A stretch of 64,000 nt of DNA from Jannaschia pagri (GCF_019655435.1 NZ_BPFH01000002.1:1-64000); one strand, 5' to 3'. Positions 17,587-27,555 are shown, counted from the first letter of the stretch. Made by a program: numbers and translations. The notes: generated from the letters alone by a model not told the origin.

Positions 17587-18346
17587 GGCGATCAAAAGCA
17601 CTGACTTCCTGGGGTCCTTCGCGAAGGGCCTTGCCGTGATCGAGGCGTTCTCAGGCGACACGACGCGGCTGACTGTGTCGGATGTCGCGCGACTAACGTC
17701 CCTGGACCGCTCAGCTGCCCGTCGGTGCCTTCTGACGCTGACCGAGTTGGGGTACGCGAAGTATGACGGGAAATACTTCTCGCTCACACCAAAGGTTCTC
17801 AGGCTAGGCATCGGTGCTTTGGCGGCCATGCCACTGCCCCAGATCATCCAACCGTGGTTGGACCAATTGTCGAGTAAGATCGGAGAGTCCGTCTCGGCTT
17901 CCATTCTTGATGAAACGGAGATCGTCTATGTGGCGCGCGCCGCACAGCATCGGGTGATGTCCATCGGCGTCATGCCCGGTGCCCGCTTACCCGCGCATTC
18001 AACATCCATGGGGCGCGTCCTGCTTGCCGCTCTGCCGGAGGACGACGTTAGGGCGGTTCTGGAGCGAAGCGATCTGTCCCCCAAGACCGTTCACAGCATC
18101 TCAGACAAGGATGCTATCCTGGACCGTATTCGGCAGGTCCGAGAAAACAAATACGAATGCGTGGATCAAGAAATTGAGATCGGACTGCGGTCCATTGCCG
18201 TGCCAATCTACTCCTCCCATAACGTTGTGATCGCCGCAATCAATGTCGGCGTATCGGCCGCGCAGCGCAGCGTCGAGAACCTGATTGCGGAGGTTCTGCC
18301 AGAGCTCAGGTCGATCCAGAAAAACGTACGCGGTCTCCTCAGGTAG
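17585..18346 (+). CDS. IclR-family regulator, PcaR/PcaU/PobR-like
   Basis: A 253-residue regulator with an N-terminal winged HTH (about residues 6-70: SFAKGLAVIEAF, LTVSDVARLT, SAARRCLLTLTELGY) and the IclR effector domain (about 85-250). The motifs YVARAAQHRVMS, STSMGRVLLA and CVDQEIEIGLRSIAVPIY match the subgroup controlling protocatechuate, p-hydroxybenzoate and 3-oxoadipate metabolism. The ATG at 17585 is chosen since the fold begins directly after it; a longer frame from 17549 adds 12 residues with no homology signal. It is divergent from the BKACE gene over 115 bases containing repeated elements. The effector may be an aromatic acid or 3-oxoadipate. Confidence 0.92.
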   Translation: MAIKSTDFLGSFAKGLAVIEAFSGDTTRLTVSDVARLTSLDRSAARRCLLTLTELGYAKYDGKYFSLTPKVLRLGIGALAAMPLPQIIQPWLDQLSSKIGESVSASILDETEIVYVARAAQHRVMSIGVMPGARLPAHSTSMGRVLLAALPEDDVRAVLERSDLSPKTVHSISDKDAILDRIRQVRENKYECVDQEIEIGLRSIAVPIYSSHNVVIAAINVGVSAAQRSVENLIAEVLPELRSIQKNVRGLLR

Positions 18347-18970
18347 CGGACGCAGGGCTGGCGCGCCTGTATCAGGGAGCAGGCCAGTACCGCGTGTGGA
18401 AATGGCTATCGAGAAGCGTAGTCAGGGCCCTTCGGGATGGAGAGTCAGCTTCCCTGCTCTCTCGAAGACAAGCAGCTTCCGGTTTGGCAAACGGGTCGGT
18501 CTGGTCAGGAGGTGCCACTGTCAGGGTGGTCTGTTGGCAGACACAGGGCTGGGACATTTCGGTCCTCTTCAGGGCGGGGAACCTTGATCCCCACGATCAT
18601 CGCGAGGTGGCGCTGCGCGCGATTGTGAAAGGGCCAGCCGACTGTCCTGTCTCAGAGATATGCGATGGATGTCGACGCCTAAAGAACCGCGGGCAAGCGG
18701 CATATAGGCAGATCCAGATCTGGTAGCTTACCTGTAGAAAACGCGAGCTTTTCTCGGCCACCTTAAATTCTGCCTGACCGCGCCAAAACAAACCACGCTA
18801 TGGCACGGTAAGTGAGGCGTTCGTTGCATATTGGCAGGATCCGGACGGAGCCGTGAAACTTTCGTCATGCCACACAGGCCCGGGACCGTATCACACATGA
18901 CTACAGCAAAACTGTCATCCGAAACGATGATACGCAAACCTCTAGCCGAGTCTACGGTAATCGAATGAAT
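18347..18970. other. Gene-free stretch upstream of tRNA-Gln end
   Basis: About 620 bases with no supported gene. Several short frames exist on both strands, but none has a family motif, a good ribosome-binding site or coding-like third positions. It may hold eroded sequence. Confidence 0.4.
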
Positions 18971-19045
18971 TGGCTGGGGTGGTAGGATTCGAACCTACGA
19001 CCTGCGGTACCAAAAACCGTTGCGCTACCACTGCGCCACACCCCA
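18971..19045 (-). tRNA. tRNA-Gln (anticodon TTG)
   Basis: Read on the minus strand, a 75-base cloverleaf begins TGGGGTG at 19045 and ends CACCCCA plus genome-encoded CCA at 18971. The acceptor arms pair fully, the D arm is GCGCAGTGGTAGCGC, and the T arm contains GGTTCGAATCC. The anticodon loop TTTTTGG presents TTG, the glutamine anticodon, with the usual U-rich 5-prime side. Confidence 0.97.
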
Positions 19046-19481
19046 ACCGTGCGGCACGTCTTAGGCCAGGTGTCCTGCGCTCGCAAGACCAAAAGTGAGA
19101 CGTGATCCAAGGCAATTGTCACGGGCAATCTCCGCCCGACACTTGGCGCAAAACGTGGCCAGACGTCGTTGCAAAATGCAGAGCCGTGACCACGGCAGAA
19201 GAGCAGAAAATGGCTGCACGAGAGAGGCGTATCGCTAGAAAACCAGCGCTGCCAAGACATCCCATGCCATGGGCCGAGACGCGTTGCTCCGCCTGCGGGA
19301 CATCCACCGAATGAAACCGATGACGGCCAAAGCATCTGGCAGGAACGGTCTCGACGCCGCCGTGTTGACTCACCCAGCAGCGACGCCCCTACCCGGCGGT
19401 ACGCCGGACGAGGGGAAAGCTATTGCCTGAGACGACACTTCGACAGGCGGGACCCCAAGGCCCCGCCTACCCCACCAGCGT
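19046..19481. other. Intergenic stretch with two strong hairpins
   Basis: No gene is supported. It holds two stem-loops: 19386-19415 (CCCCT outer and CCGGCG/CGCCGG inner pairing) and 19445-19468 (AGGCGGG/CCCGCCT). The second lies 14 bases beyond the mutase stop on the minus strand and is the better candidate for its transcript end. Neither has a clear uridine tract. It also contains the promoter region of the tRNA-Gln gene. Confidence 0.45.
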
Positions 19482-21620
19482 TTAGCTGCGCGCCGCGCGG
19501 ATCAGCGACAGGATATCCTTGGCCGCCTCCGGGATATTCGTTCCCGGCCCAAAGATCGCAGCGACGCCTGCGGCTTTCAGCGTGTCGTAGTCCTGCTGGG
19601 GGATGACCCCACCGCAGATCACGATGATCTCTCCGGCACCAGCGGCCCGCAGCGCCTCGATCAACTTCGGCGCCAGGGTCTTGTGCCCCGCTGCCTGGGA
19701 CGAAATGCCAACCACGTGGACGTCGTTGTCGACCGCGTCCTGGGCCGCCTCTTCGGGCGTTTGGAACAGCGGGCCCACGTCGACGTCAAAGCCGATGTCG
19801 GCAAAGGCCGTCGCGATGACCTTGGCGCCTCGGTCGTGGCCGTCTTGACCCATTTTGACGACCAGCATCCGGGGACGACGGCCCTCTTCTTCGGCAAAGG
19901 CCTCCACGTCCTTTTGGATCTGAGCGAAGCCTGCGTCCCCCTCGTAGGCAGCGCCATAGACGCCTGCGAGTGTTTTCACCTCGGCCCGGTGGCGGCCGAA
20001 AACCTTTTCCATGGCCATGCTGATCTCTCCTACGGATGCGCGGGCGCGGGCGGCCTCGACGGCGGCGGCCAGCAGGTTGCCGCCTTCGGTGGCGCGACGT
20101 TCCAATTCGGACAAAGCGGCCTGGCAGGCGTCCTCGTCTCGCTCGGCGCGGATCTTGGCAAGGCGGGCGACCTGGGCCTCCCGCACGGCGTCGTTGTCGA
20201 TGTCCAGGATGTCGATCTCATCCTCGGTCTCGCGGCGGTACTTGTTGACGCCGACGATCACCTCATCGCCCTTGTCGATCAGGGCCTGACGGGTGGCGGC
20301 CGATTCCTCGATCCGCAGCTTGGGCATGCCAGAGGCGACGGCCTTGGTCATGCCGCCCATCTCCTCGACCTCTTCGATCAGCTTCCAGGCCGCCTCGGCC
20401 AAGTCATGGGTCAGCTTTTCGACGTAGTAGGACCCGGCCAGCGGATCGACCACGTTGGTCACGCCCGTCTCTTCCTGAAGGATAAGCTGAGTGTTCCGGG
20501 CGATCCGCGCGGAGTTTTCCGTTGGCAGAGCAATGGCTTCGTCGAAGGAGTTCGTGTGCAACGACTGCGTCCCGCCCAACACGGCGGCCATCGCCTCGTA
20601 GGCGGTGCGGACGACGTTGTTGTAGGGATCCTGCTCCTGCAAGGAGACGCCAGAGGTCTGGCAGTGGGTGCGCAGCATCGAGGACTTGGGGTTCTTCGGC
20701 TCGAACTCCGCCATGATGCGGTGCCAGAGCAGGCGCGCGGCGCGCAGCTTGGCGGCCTCGGCAAAGAAGTTCATGCCGATGGCGAAGAAGAACGACAAAC
20801 GGCCCGCGAATTTGTCCACGTCCATGCCAGCGGCCAGGGCTGCGCGCACGTATTCGCGCCCGTCCGCCAGGGTAAAGGCCAGCTCCTGCACAAGGTTCGC
20901 GCCGGCCTCCTGCATATGGTAGCCGGAGATGCTGATCGAGTTGAACTTCGGCATCTCATTGGACGTGAATTCAATGATATCCGCGATGATCTTCATGCTG
21001 GGTTCAGGCGGATAGATATAGGTGTTGCGGACCATGAACTCCTTCAGGATGTCGTTCTGAATGGTCCCCGACAGGGCCGCGCGATCCACACCCTGCTCCT
21101 CACCGGCAACGATGAAGTTCGCGAGGATCGGGATCACCGCGCCGTTCATCGTCATCGAAACGGAAATCTTTTCCAGCGGGATACCGTCGAAGAGGATCTT
21201 CATATCCTCGACCGAATCGATGGCCACACCTGCCTTACCGACGTCGCCCACGACCCGAGGATGGTCACTGTCGTAGCCGCGGTGGGTGGCCAGGTCGAAG
21301 GCGACCGAGACCCCCTGCTGCCCCGCAGCCAGGGCCTTGCGGTAAAAGGCGTTGGATTCCTCAGCCGTCGAAAAGCCTGCGTATTGGCGGATCGTCCAGG
21401 GACGGCCCGCATACATCGTGGCCTTCACGCCGCGCGTATAGGGCGCCTCGCCGGGGATGGTGCCCAAGTGGCTGACATCGGCCAAGTCGGCATCGGTATA
21501 GATCGGCTGGACGGGGATCCCCTCCAGCGTGTTCCACGTCAGATCGTCCAGCGGACGGCCGCGCAGTTCCTTTTCAGCCAGCCCAGCCCAGCGCCCCTTG
21601 GGGTCGTTTTGGTCGTCCAT
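19482..21620 (-). CDS. scpA: Methylmalonyl-CoA mutase
   Basis: A 712-residue single-chain adenosylcobalamin-dependent mutase that converts (R)-methylmalonyl-CoA to succinyl-CoA. The catalytic TIM barrel (about residues 30-420) includes the [17 protein letters not shown] substrate region and [10 protein letters not shown]. The C-terminal B12-binding domain (about 580-710) has the cobalt-ligand motif DGHDRG with His595. The length matches homomeric or large-subunit mutases. A B12 ribosomal partner subunit is not visible. It completes the propionyl-CoA route with the carboxylase genes in this locus; the epimerase is not in the window. Its first 47 bases overlap, in another frame, the 3-prime end of the upstream sulfotransferase-like gene. 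Confidence 0.97.
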   Translation of the reverse strand: MDDQNDPKGRWAGLAEKELRGRPLDDLTWNTLEGIPVQPIYTDADLADVSHLGTIPGEAPYTRGVKATMYAGRPWTIRQYAGFSTAEESNAFYRKALAAGQQGVSVAFDLATHRGYDSDHPRVVGDVGKAGVAIDSVEDMKILFDGIPLEKISVSMTMNGAVIPILANFIVAGEEQGVDRAALSGTIQNDILKEFMVRNTYIYPPEPSMKIIADIIEFTSNEMPKFNSISISGYHMQEAGANLVQELAFTLADGREYVRAALAAGMDVDKFAGRLSFFFAIGMNFFAEAAKLRAARLLWHRIMAEFEPKNPKSSMLRTHCQTSGVSLQEQDPYNNVVRTAYEAMAAVLGGTQSLHTNSFDEAIALPTENSARIARNTQLILQEETGVTNVVDPLAGSYYVEKLTHDLAEAAWKLIEEVEEMGGMTKAVASGMPKLRIEESAATRQALIDKGDEVIVGVNKYRRETEDEIDILDIDNDAVREAQVARLAKIRAERDEDACQAALSELERRATEGGNLLAAAVEAARARASVGEISMAMEKVFGRHRAEVKTLAGVYGAAYEGDAGFAQIQKDVEAFAEEEGRRPRMLVVKMGQDGHDRGAKVIATAFADIGFDVDVGPLFQTPEEAAQDAVDNDVHVVGISSQAAGHKTLAPKLIEALRAAGAGEIIVICGGVIPQQDYDTLKAAGVAAIFGPGTNIPEAAKDILSLIRAARS

Positions 21621-22524
21621 ATCCTGATCCTTTCCTGTCCCGTGGGACGGTGTCTTGCGACCGTCTCGTCACGAGTGTTGCCAGCCCGTCGGCGCCACCG
21701 CGCAGCCAAGCCAAATCTTCGCCATAGGCGTCGCGCAGCGCCGCCCGCTCATCGGGGGTAAAGGGCGCATAGCTGTCGCCCACCCCGTCGATCTCTGTCA
21801 TGCATCCCTCTTCCCGCAGACGCTGCCGCAGCGCCACGACCCCGGGGGAGGCGTTCAGTTTCGGGGCCTGTCCAGCGGACGTCGCCGTCACGCCCGTGAG
21901 CAGGTCGCACACGGCATCCGGTTGAGGCGCCATCTCCTCATGGAGCCAGACGCTGATCCGCGCGCGGGGCAAAGCCGCATTCAGATCCTCGATCACCGCG
22001 CGCCAGCCACGCCGACTCCGCAGGATCGCATCCAAGGTGGTGCGGTCTGGCGGGGCAAAGCCGCGTGTCATCAGAAAGGCAAAGGTGCTGGCCCACCAGG
22101 TGTCCGGGCTCCGCAGGGCCAGGGCGATGTGATCGATCCCCGGCACGGCGCTCGCCAGGCGCCGCAGTCGGGCCCCCGCCGTGGGGTAAAGCCGTCCCAG
22201 AAGCACGTTCTCTCGCAAGCCGCCCAACATGTTCTCATCCGAGATGACCAGCCGGGTCACGCCCGCATCCGACAGGCCCTGCCGCCGCATGGAGACCCCT
22301 CCGGCGGCACGGTTGGCCATGGCATCGCGCCGCGCATCTTGACGACCGGGATCGCCCATGAGCCCGGCCAGAAGCCCGCCGCGCGTGATATTTGGCGTCC
22401 AGACCGCGACGCTATTCTGTCGGCTCAGGTCAATCCGGCGCGCCAACTGGCGCTGGAGGCTAGAGGTGGCGGTGCGATGGGCCCCAAGGTGGAGCGTGAC
22501 GGGCGGCAGGTCAGTCAGATGCAT
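21574..22524 (-). CDS. Sulfotransferase-like P-loop protein
   Basis: A 316-residue protein whose N terminus [16 protein letters not shown] (about residues 9-24) resembles the 5-prime phosphosulfate-binding loop of sulfotransferase-type P-loop proteins (HLGxHRTATT/SSLQ). A second segment, [18 protein letters not shown] (about 132-149), fits the 3-prime phosphate region with its Arg-Ser pair. The substrate is unknown. It lies directly upstream of the mutase gene on the same strand and overlaps it by 47 bases out of frame. The tail after about residue 290 is polar and low in hydrophobics, so the true end of the fold may precede the overlap. The ATG follows GGAGGGCCCCCT. Membership is probable; activity is uncertain because typical sulfotransferase residues beyond the loop are hard to place. 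Confidence 0.75.
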   Translation of the reverse strand: MHLTDLPPVTLHLGAHRTATSSLQRQLARRIDLSRQNSVAVWTPNITRGGLLAGLMGDPGRQDARRDAMANRAAGGVSMRRQGLSDAGVTRLVISDENMLGGLRENVLLGRLYPTAGARLRRLASAVPGIDHIALALRSPDTWWASTFAFLMTRGFAPPDRTTLDAILRSRRGWRAVIEDLNAALPRARISVWLHEEMAPQPDAVCDLLTGVTATSAGQAPKLNASPGVVALRQRLREEGCMTEIDGVGDSYAPFTPDERAALRDAYGEDLAWLRGGADGLATLVTRRSQDTVPRDRKGSGYGRPKRPQGALGWAG

Positions 22525-22692
22525 AGGGGGCCCTCCGGCAATGGATCACGGACGACGGACCGTGCCCCTTGGCCTGTTCCTATGGAGTTAACCCAAGGAT
22601 ACATCTCAAATTGACTGGAAATCGCAACGCGACCCTTCGCCGTGCCGATGACGGGGCCTATATCCCAGGGGCGACACAATGAATGGACTGAC

Positions 22693-23151
22693 ATGCCCCT
22701 GCGCCACACGCTTGCCCTGTTGACCGGTCTGACGACTTTTGCCCTGCCCCTTGCGGCGGCCGATGGCCTTCCGGTGGCCGAGGCCTGGCAAGAGGATCCC
22801 ACACAGGTGTTCGCGGCCGCTGATGTGGACCTGGACGATCTACAATGGCTGGCGCGACCTGTCGTGGTCTTTGCAAATTCGCCACGCGATCCCGCTTTCA
22901 TCGAACAGATGGAGGAGCTGGAGGCGGGCCTCGACCGGCTCGTGGACCGCGACGTGATTATCATCGTGGACACCGACCGCGACAGCGACTCCGACCTGCG
23001 CAGACAACTGCGACCCCGCGGCTTCATGCTGGTGCTGATCGGCAAGGACGGGCAGGTGAAACTGCGGAAACCCCTGCCCTGGACCGTCCGCGAACTGAGC
23101 CGTTCCATCGACAAAATGCCCATGCGACAGCGGGAGTTGCGGGATGGCTGA
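22693..23151 (+). CDS. DUF4174 secreted protein
   Basis: A 152-residue protein with a signal peptide (about residues 1-22, ending LPLAAA). The body matches DUF4174: RPVVVFANSPRDPAFIEQ, then DRDVIIIVDTD and the nearly invariant RPRGFMLVLIGKDG followed by KLRKPLPW and LSRSIDKMP. The family looks like a thioredoxin-fold relative without the CXXC motif and has no known activity. It is encoded opposite to the propionate genes, within their cluster. ATG 22693 is chosen because it begins the signal peptide. Confidence 0.85.
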   Translation: MPLRHTLALLTGLTTFALPLAAADGLPVAEAWQEDPTQVFAAADVDLDDLQWLARPVVVFANSPRDPAFIEQMEELEAGLDRLVDRDVIIIVDTDRDSDSDLRRQLRPRGFMLVLIGKDGQVKLRKPLPWTVRELSRSIDKMPMRQRELRDG

Positions 23152-23431
23152 CCCCGTTCAATCTTGAACATAGGGTGCAGAACACCCACATCGTGTGGTG
23201 ACGAAAGGCAAACTGCCCCCAATTCCCCGCCCCTGCGCTCCATTGTTGAAGCATTCAGGGTTGGGTGGTACGTATCAGTCATGCAGCAATCGTCGGAGGC
23301 GATCCAATGAGCAGCATTCGCAAGGGCGGCCCGCGCCCCCCCGTCGGCGGCGAAGAAAACCCGCTGATCTCGCCCTTTTGGCATTGAACGCGCCCCTTTG
23401 GCGCGACCACGTCTGGTGTCCGCAAACACCA

Positions 23432-24217
23432 TCACACGATTTTCCCCATTAATCCGTTGAACGGCCCGTCCCGCAGCGACATCAGCGCGTCGTCCGCGAT
23501 TGAGGGCACCTGGCTCTGTAGGGTCAAGAACCGCACAAGACCCGCCTGACGCCGATCCCAGGGCAGAGCACGGAAGGCGTCCGAGGCGATCCGGTCCTCC
23601 ATCCGGTCCAACCGGTCCAAAAGCTGATAGAGGTCCATCACGGACCGGATCTGACGCCAGCGCAGCACCTCGATCTGATCCACCAACCGCCGCAGCGTCG
23701 CAAAGTTGTGGCCGTAGAAAATGAACGCCTGGTAGCGGCGGTCCTTTTGAAACTCCGCCTCGACCGCACCGATGGAGGCTTGCCAGTCGTTCTTCCGACC
23801 ATGGCTGGCGATCAACTCCACTTCGGAAATCACGGCGCGGATCAAATCACGGCGGCGCTCCTGCTCTTGGCCGACGCGGCGCATCTCAGCGGTGACAAAG
23901 CCCACGACCCAACCGGCGGCCACCACGATGGCGGCGATCAGGGCGCGGCGATCAACGCCCCCAAGCCCGTCGATCTGGTCCAGCGACAGGATCAGCGCCA
24001 CGGCCAAGCCACCGATGGGCACCAGGGCCAGCGCGGCCCTGGCAAAGATCGCAGCCGTGGAAAACCCGAGCAGCAGGCAATAGGCGCCGCCCACCGTCGC
24101 GGCAACGGCGGCCCCTTGTCCGACGACGCCGACACCCCCCAACGGGCCCGCCAGATGTGGCAGGATCAGCGCCGCGACCGCGACGCTGCCCATCAGGAGT
24201 TTCAGCTCCGTCGTCAC
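23432..24217 (-). CDS. Membrane protein of unknown function
   Basis: A 261-residue protein starting with GTG only 4 bases after the pccA stop, so it is probably translated by coupling; no strong Shine-Dalgarno is seen. The N-terminal half has four hydrophobic segments (about residues 7-25, 33-52, 55-78, 92-110). The remainder (about 115-261) is a soluble, charged, mostly helical region with coiled-coil-like runs such as RRLVDQIEVLRWRQIRSVMD shortened here. I do not recognise a family. The position in the carboxylase transcript suggests a link to the pathway or simply operon hitch-hiking. Confidence 0.75.
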   Translation of the reverse strand: MTTELKLLMGSVAVAALILPHLAGPLGGVGVVGQGAAVAATVGGAYCLLLGFSTAAIFARAALALVPIGGLAVALILSLDQIDGLGGVDRRALIAAIVVAAGWVVGFVTAEMRRVGQEQERRRDLIRAVISEVELIASHGRKNDWQASIGAVEAEFQKDRRYQAFIFYGHNFATLRRLVDQIEVLRWRQIRSVMDLYQLLDRLDRMEDRIASDAFRALPWDRRQAGLVRFLTLQSQVPSIADDALMSLRDGPFNGLMGKIV

Positions 24218-24221
24218 TGGT

Positions 24222-26240
24222 TCACTCGAATTCCAGGATCACATCGTCGACCGCAAGGCTGTCGCCCGCGCCCGCGTTGATCTTGGAAACGGTGCCCTTC
24301 TTCTCGGCCCGCAGGATGTTTTCCATCTTCATAGCCTCGACCACGGCCAGGGCCTGCCCCTCCTGCACCTCATCGCCGACTTCGACGTCGATGCGCACGA
24401 TCAAGCCAGGCATCGGGCAGAGCAGCAGCTTGGAGGTATCGGGCGGCAGCTTCTCGGGCATCAGTGCAGCCAGTTCCGCCTGCCGTGGGCTGCGCACATG
24501 CACCTTGAGATCGGCGCCCCGCGACCGGATGCGGAACCCGCTGGTGATCTTGCCAACCTTGAGAACCAAGCTTTCGCCGCCCACGGTCATGCGGGCCAGC
24601 TGGTCACCGGGGGTCCAGTCACCGACCACGCGCAGGGTTTCGCCGTCGATGGTGACATCGGCGCCCTCCCGGTCGGCGGCGATCACGCAGTCGAACCGCG
24701 CACCGCCCAGCGTGACCACCCAATCGGAACCGACGACGCGCTCATGGTTGTCCATGCGCCCCGATACGCGAGTCCGGCGAATTTCCGCGACCCGGTGCAT
24801 CGCGGCTGTGGCAGCCGCGATCCGCCGGAGGTCCCCCTCCGGCAGGGCCACCCCTTCGAAGCCATCGGGATACTCCTCGGCGATGAAGGCCGTGGTCATA
24901 TCGCCCGAGACGAATTTCGGGTGATCCATGACCGCAGACAGGAACGGCAGGTTATGACCGATCCCCTCGACCTCGAACCCGTCCAGCGCGTCGCGCATGC
25001 CCTCAATCGCCTCGGCACGCGTGGGACCCCAGGTGCAGAGCTTCGCGATCATCGGGTCGTAATACATGCTGATCTCGCCGCCCTCATAGACGCCGGTGTC
25101 GTTCCGCACGACAGGCGCATCGGGGGTGACACCGGGCAGATAGCCCTCGGTCTCCGCAGGCGGGCGGTAGCGGGTCAGACGCCCAATGGAGGGCAGGAAG
25201 CCCCGGTAGGGGTCTTCGGCATAGAGACGGCTCTCCATGGCCCAGCCGTTCAGCTTGACGTCGTCTTGGCTGAGGCAGAGCGTCTCACCATAGGCCACGC
25301 GGATCATATGCTCGACCAGGTCGACGCCGGTGATCAGCTCCGTCACAGGGTGTTCCACCTGGAGGCGGGTGTTCATCTCCAGGAAGTAGAAGTTCCGGTC
25401 ACCGTCCACGATAAATTCCACCGTGCCCGCGCTGGAGTAGCCAACGGCATGGGCCAGGGCCAGGGATTGCTCGCCCATGGCCTTCCGCGTGGCTTCATCC
25501 AAGAACGGCGAGGGCGCCTCTTCCACGACCTTCTGGTTGCGGCGCTGGATGGAGCATTCCCGCTCCCCCAGGTAGACGCCGTTGCCGTGGCTGTCACAGA
25601 GCACCTGGATTTCGATGTGGCGCGGCTGGGTGACGAACTTCTCGATGAACATCCGGTCATCGCCAAAGCTGCTGGCGGCTTCGTTCTTGGAGGCTTGGAA
25701 GCCCTCGCGCACTTCCTCGGCGTTCCAAGCGATCCGCATGCCCTTACCGCCACCCCCGGCGGAGGCCTTGAGCATCACCGGGAAGCCGATCTCTTCGGAG
25801 ATGCGCAGCGCCTCGTCGGCGTCTTCGATCAAGCCCATGTGACCGGGCACCGTCGACACGCCAGCATCCTGGGCGATCTTCTTGGAGGTGATCTTGTCCC
25901 CCATGCTCTCGATGGCGCCCTTGGGCGGCCCGATGAAGGCCACGCCAGCGGCCTCCAATGCTTCGGCGAACTTGGCGTTCTCCGACAGGAAGCCATAGCC
26001 GGGGTGAACAGCCTGGGCGCCGGTCTGCTTGATCGCATCCATGATCTTGTCGATCACGATGTAGGATTGGTTCGCGGGCGGCGGACCGATGTGGACCGCT
26101 TCATCGGCCATCTTGACGTGCAGCGCATTGCGGTCGGCGTCGGAATAGACCGCCACCGTCTTGATGCCCATCTTGCGGGCCGTCTTGATGACGCGGCAGG
26201 CGATTTCGCCCCGGTTGGCGATCAGGATCTTATCGAACAT
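24222..26240 (-). CDS. pccA: Propionyl-CoA carboxylase alpha subunit (biotin carboxylase and BCCP)
   Basis: A 672-residue subunit. The biotin carboxylase domain (about 1-450) begins FDKILIANRGEIACRV and includes the ATP-grasp glycine loop GGGGKGMRIAW (about 165-175) and EMNTRLQVEHPVTE (about 290). A BT-type linker domain is followed by a C-terminal biotinyl domain with the acceptor Lys638 in EAMKMEN. It carboxylates biotin with ATP and bicarbonate; PccB then transfers the carboxyl group to propionyl-CoA. Unlike many bacteria, pccB and pccA are separated here by several small genes on the same strand. The biotin-acceptor motif and total length are normal. Confidence 0.96.
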   Translation of the reverse strand: MFDKILIANRGEIACRVIKTARKMGIKTVAVYSDADRNALHVKMADEAVHIGPPPANQSYIVIDKIMDAIKQTGAQAVHPGYGFLSENAKFAEALEAAGVAFIGPPKGAIESMGDKITSKKIAQDAGVSTVPGHMGLIEDADEALRISEEIGFPVMLKASAGGGGKGMRIAWNAEEVREGFQASKNEAASSFGDDRMFIEKFVTQPRHIEIQVLCDSHGNGVYLGERECSIQRRNQKVVEEAPSPFLDEATRKAMGEQSLALAHAVGYSSAGTVEFIVDGDRNFYFLEMNTRLQVEHPVTELITGVDLVEHMIRVAYGETLCLSQDDVKLNGWAMESRLYAEDPYRGFLPSIGRLTRYRPPAETEGYLPGVTPDAPVVRNDTGVYEGGEISMYYDPMIAKLCTWGPTRAEAIEGMRDALDGFEVEGIGHNLPFLSAVMDHPKFVSGDMTTAFIAEEYPDGFEGVALPEGDLRRIAAATAAMHRVAEIRRTRVSGRMDNHERVVGSDWVVTLGGARFDCVIAADREGADVTIDGETLRVVGDWTPGDQLARMTVGGESLVLKVGKITSGFRIRSRGADLKVHVRSPRQAELAALMPEKLPPDTSKLLLCPMPGLIVRIDVEVGDEVQEGQALAVVEAMKMENILRAEKKGTVSKINAGAGDSLAVDDVILEFE

Positions 26241-26278
26241 GGGTCCCCCTCAGTGCCGGCACTTGGGCCGGTTCGGCA

Positions 26279-26315
26279 AAAGAAAGGGCCGCCCGGTCGC
26301 ACGACCGGACAGCCC
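26279..26315 (-). terminator. Rho-independent terminator upstream of pccA
   Basis: On the minus strand the hairpin GGGC...CCGGTCG-TG-CGACCGG...GCCC (26286-26315) is followed by TTTCTTTT. It would end transcripts from the small lipoprotein gene just upstream and so separate it, at least partly, from pccA. Confidence 0.75.
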
Positions 26316-26356
26316 AAGATGTGATCGTTGAACGCGAGCCCATGGCCCGCGCGGTG

Positions 26357-26551
26357 TTAGAAGTCGTTGGCCAAGGCGCCGCCAGCCGCGCCGATGGCGC
26401 CGCCCGCAACACATTTGCCGTCGTCGATGATTTCCCCGACGGCGCAGCCGATGACGCCGCCGATGGCCGCGCGCTCCAGGTCAGAGCCAGTGTTGCAAGC
26501 GGCCAGCAGGGTGACGAGGGCCAGCGCGGGAAGAGCGAGAGTGCGGTGCAT
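26357..26551 (-). CDS. Small glycine-zipper lipoprotein
   Basis: A 64-residue lipoprotein: signal peptide with lipobox LLAAC (acylated Cys19), then a short mature part with a glycine-zipper-like run (IGGVIGCAVGEI, GGAIGAAGGAL) and two further cysteines (about 36 and 47). Glycine-zipper lipoproteins usually sit in the outer membrane or span membrane interfaces; the role here is unknown. The ATG follows CGGAGATACGAC. A rho-independent terminator follows, so it is probably a separate transcriptional unit inserted in the pcc locus. Confidence 0.85.
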   Translation of the reverse strand: MHRTLALPALALVTLLAACNTGSDLERAAIGGVIGCAVGEIIDDGKCVAGGAIGAAGGALANDF

Positions 26552-27062
26552 GTCGTATCTCCGAATGTCGGTTGTCCGGGACGTAACGCCCCGAGGTGCC
26601 GTTCGGTTGCAGGAACGGCCGGTGTTATTGAATAGCGGCCTCCCACAGGACGGCCGACCGGCGGCAGCGCGCCCAAACCGGCACCGCGACCGCGCACGAC
26701 AACGCCCGCCGGGCGCTGCCCAGCGTGAAAATCAAGTGCCCATGGATGTGTTCCTGCCCGTGACTGCTCTTGCTTTGTTATGGCGTGGCGCCGCAGCCGA
26801 TCCGACCGGACCCTCCGTGCGGTGACCAAGCGATCAAGGGCGAGAAGGGATCCAGACAGCAGAGAGGCTGGGGGGCCTCTCCACTGCCTGGAGGGGGAAG
26901 GGGTACGGTTCCACTTGTACCAGTCCGCTGAGGCCGATCTCTCGGACACACCGTCCTGGCGCAGTCTTGTTTTGACGGGGGAACGCGCGGGGGCATAGGA
27001 CCGCGAACAGCCGCCCGCGAAATCGGCGAGCCTCGGCCTAAATTGGGTGCCTGCAAGCAAAA
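26552..27062. other. Gene-free stretch between small genes
   Basis: About 510 bases with no supported gene. It presumably includes the promoter of the glycine-zipper lipoprotein gene. Overlapping frames on both strands show no motif. Confidence 0.4.
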
Positions 27063-27455
27063 TCATGCCGACCCGTCCCAGTCATCATCGTCCCAGGTGT
27101 CGTCCGTCCCGTCCTCGAACGCGGCCGGAAACGACGCGCGGGCCTGGGCCTCATCGACGCGCAACAGGGCCTCGTAATCCGACGGGTCAAAGGGATCATC
27201 GACAGCCAGAACTTCGCGTCCAAACAGCCACGAGAGGCGCCCGGCATCCAGATTGCCCCGCTCAAACGGGGCGCCGCCAAAATGCTCCCACAGGGCCTTC
27301 AGGAAGGCGGTGTCCGCCTCCCGATCGGGGCCACGGCGGTCGCGGAAACGTTCGCGACGGGTGATCGGCGTGGCGCCCTTTGGATTGGCGCGACGGATGG
27401 TGAACTGAAAGTCTGATCCGGGCAAACGCCCCGGAAACCCACGATGCTTCAGCAC
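27063..27455 (-). CDS. Hypothetical protein with acidic C terminus
   Basis: A 130-residue soluble protein starting with GTG 27455 behind CGGAGGTGCGCC, a near-ideal ribosome-binding site. The N-terminal part is basic (residues 1-45). The middle contains TAFLKALWEHFGG and LSWLFGREVLAVDDPFDP. The C terminus is strongly acidic (DGTDDTWDDDDWDG). No family is recognised. It is the last small gene between pccB and the glycine-zipper lipoprotein gene on the minus strand. Confidence 0.75.
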   Translation of the reverse strand: MLKHRGFPGRLPGSDFQFTIRRANPKGATPITRRERFRDRRGPDREADTAFLKALWEHFGGAPFERGNLDAGRLSWLFGREVLAVDDPFDPSDYEALLRVDEAQARASFPAAFEDGTDDTWDDDDWDGSA

Positions 27456-27555
27456 GGCGCACCTCCGACGAGGGAGGCGTAACCCGGAGTGACGCGGGTG
27501 GCGGCCGCAGCCCAGGGGGCGGTCGGCCTGTCTTGGGTCAGGGACCGGAGGGTCC

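Noticed and set aside
19683-21761. Long open frame (692 codons) opposite the methylmalonyl-CoA mutase gene
   Set aside because: It is the antisense shadow of a high-GC coding region. Composition is rich in His, Arg, Gly and Val with no family motif, while the mutase on the other strand is unmistakable.
24498-26324. Long open frame (608 codons) opposite pccA
   Set aside because: Antisense shadow; no ribosome-binding site or motif, and pccA is intact across it.
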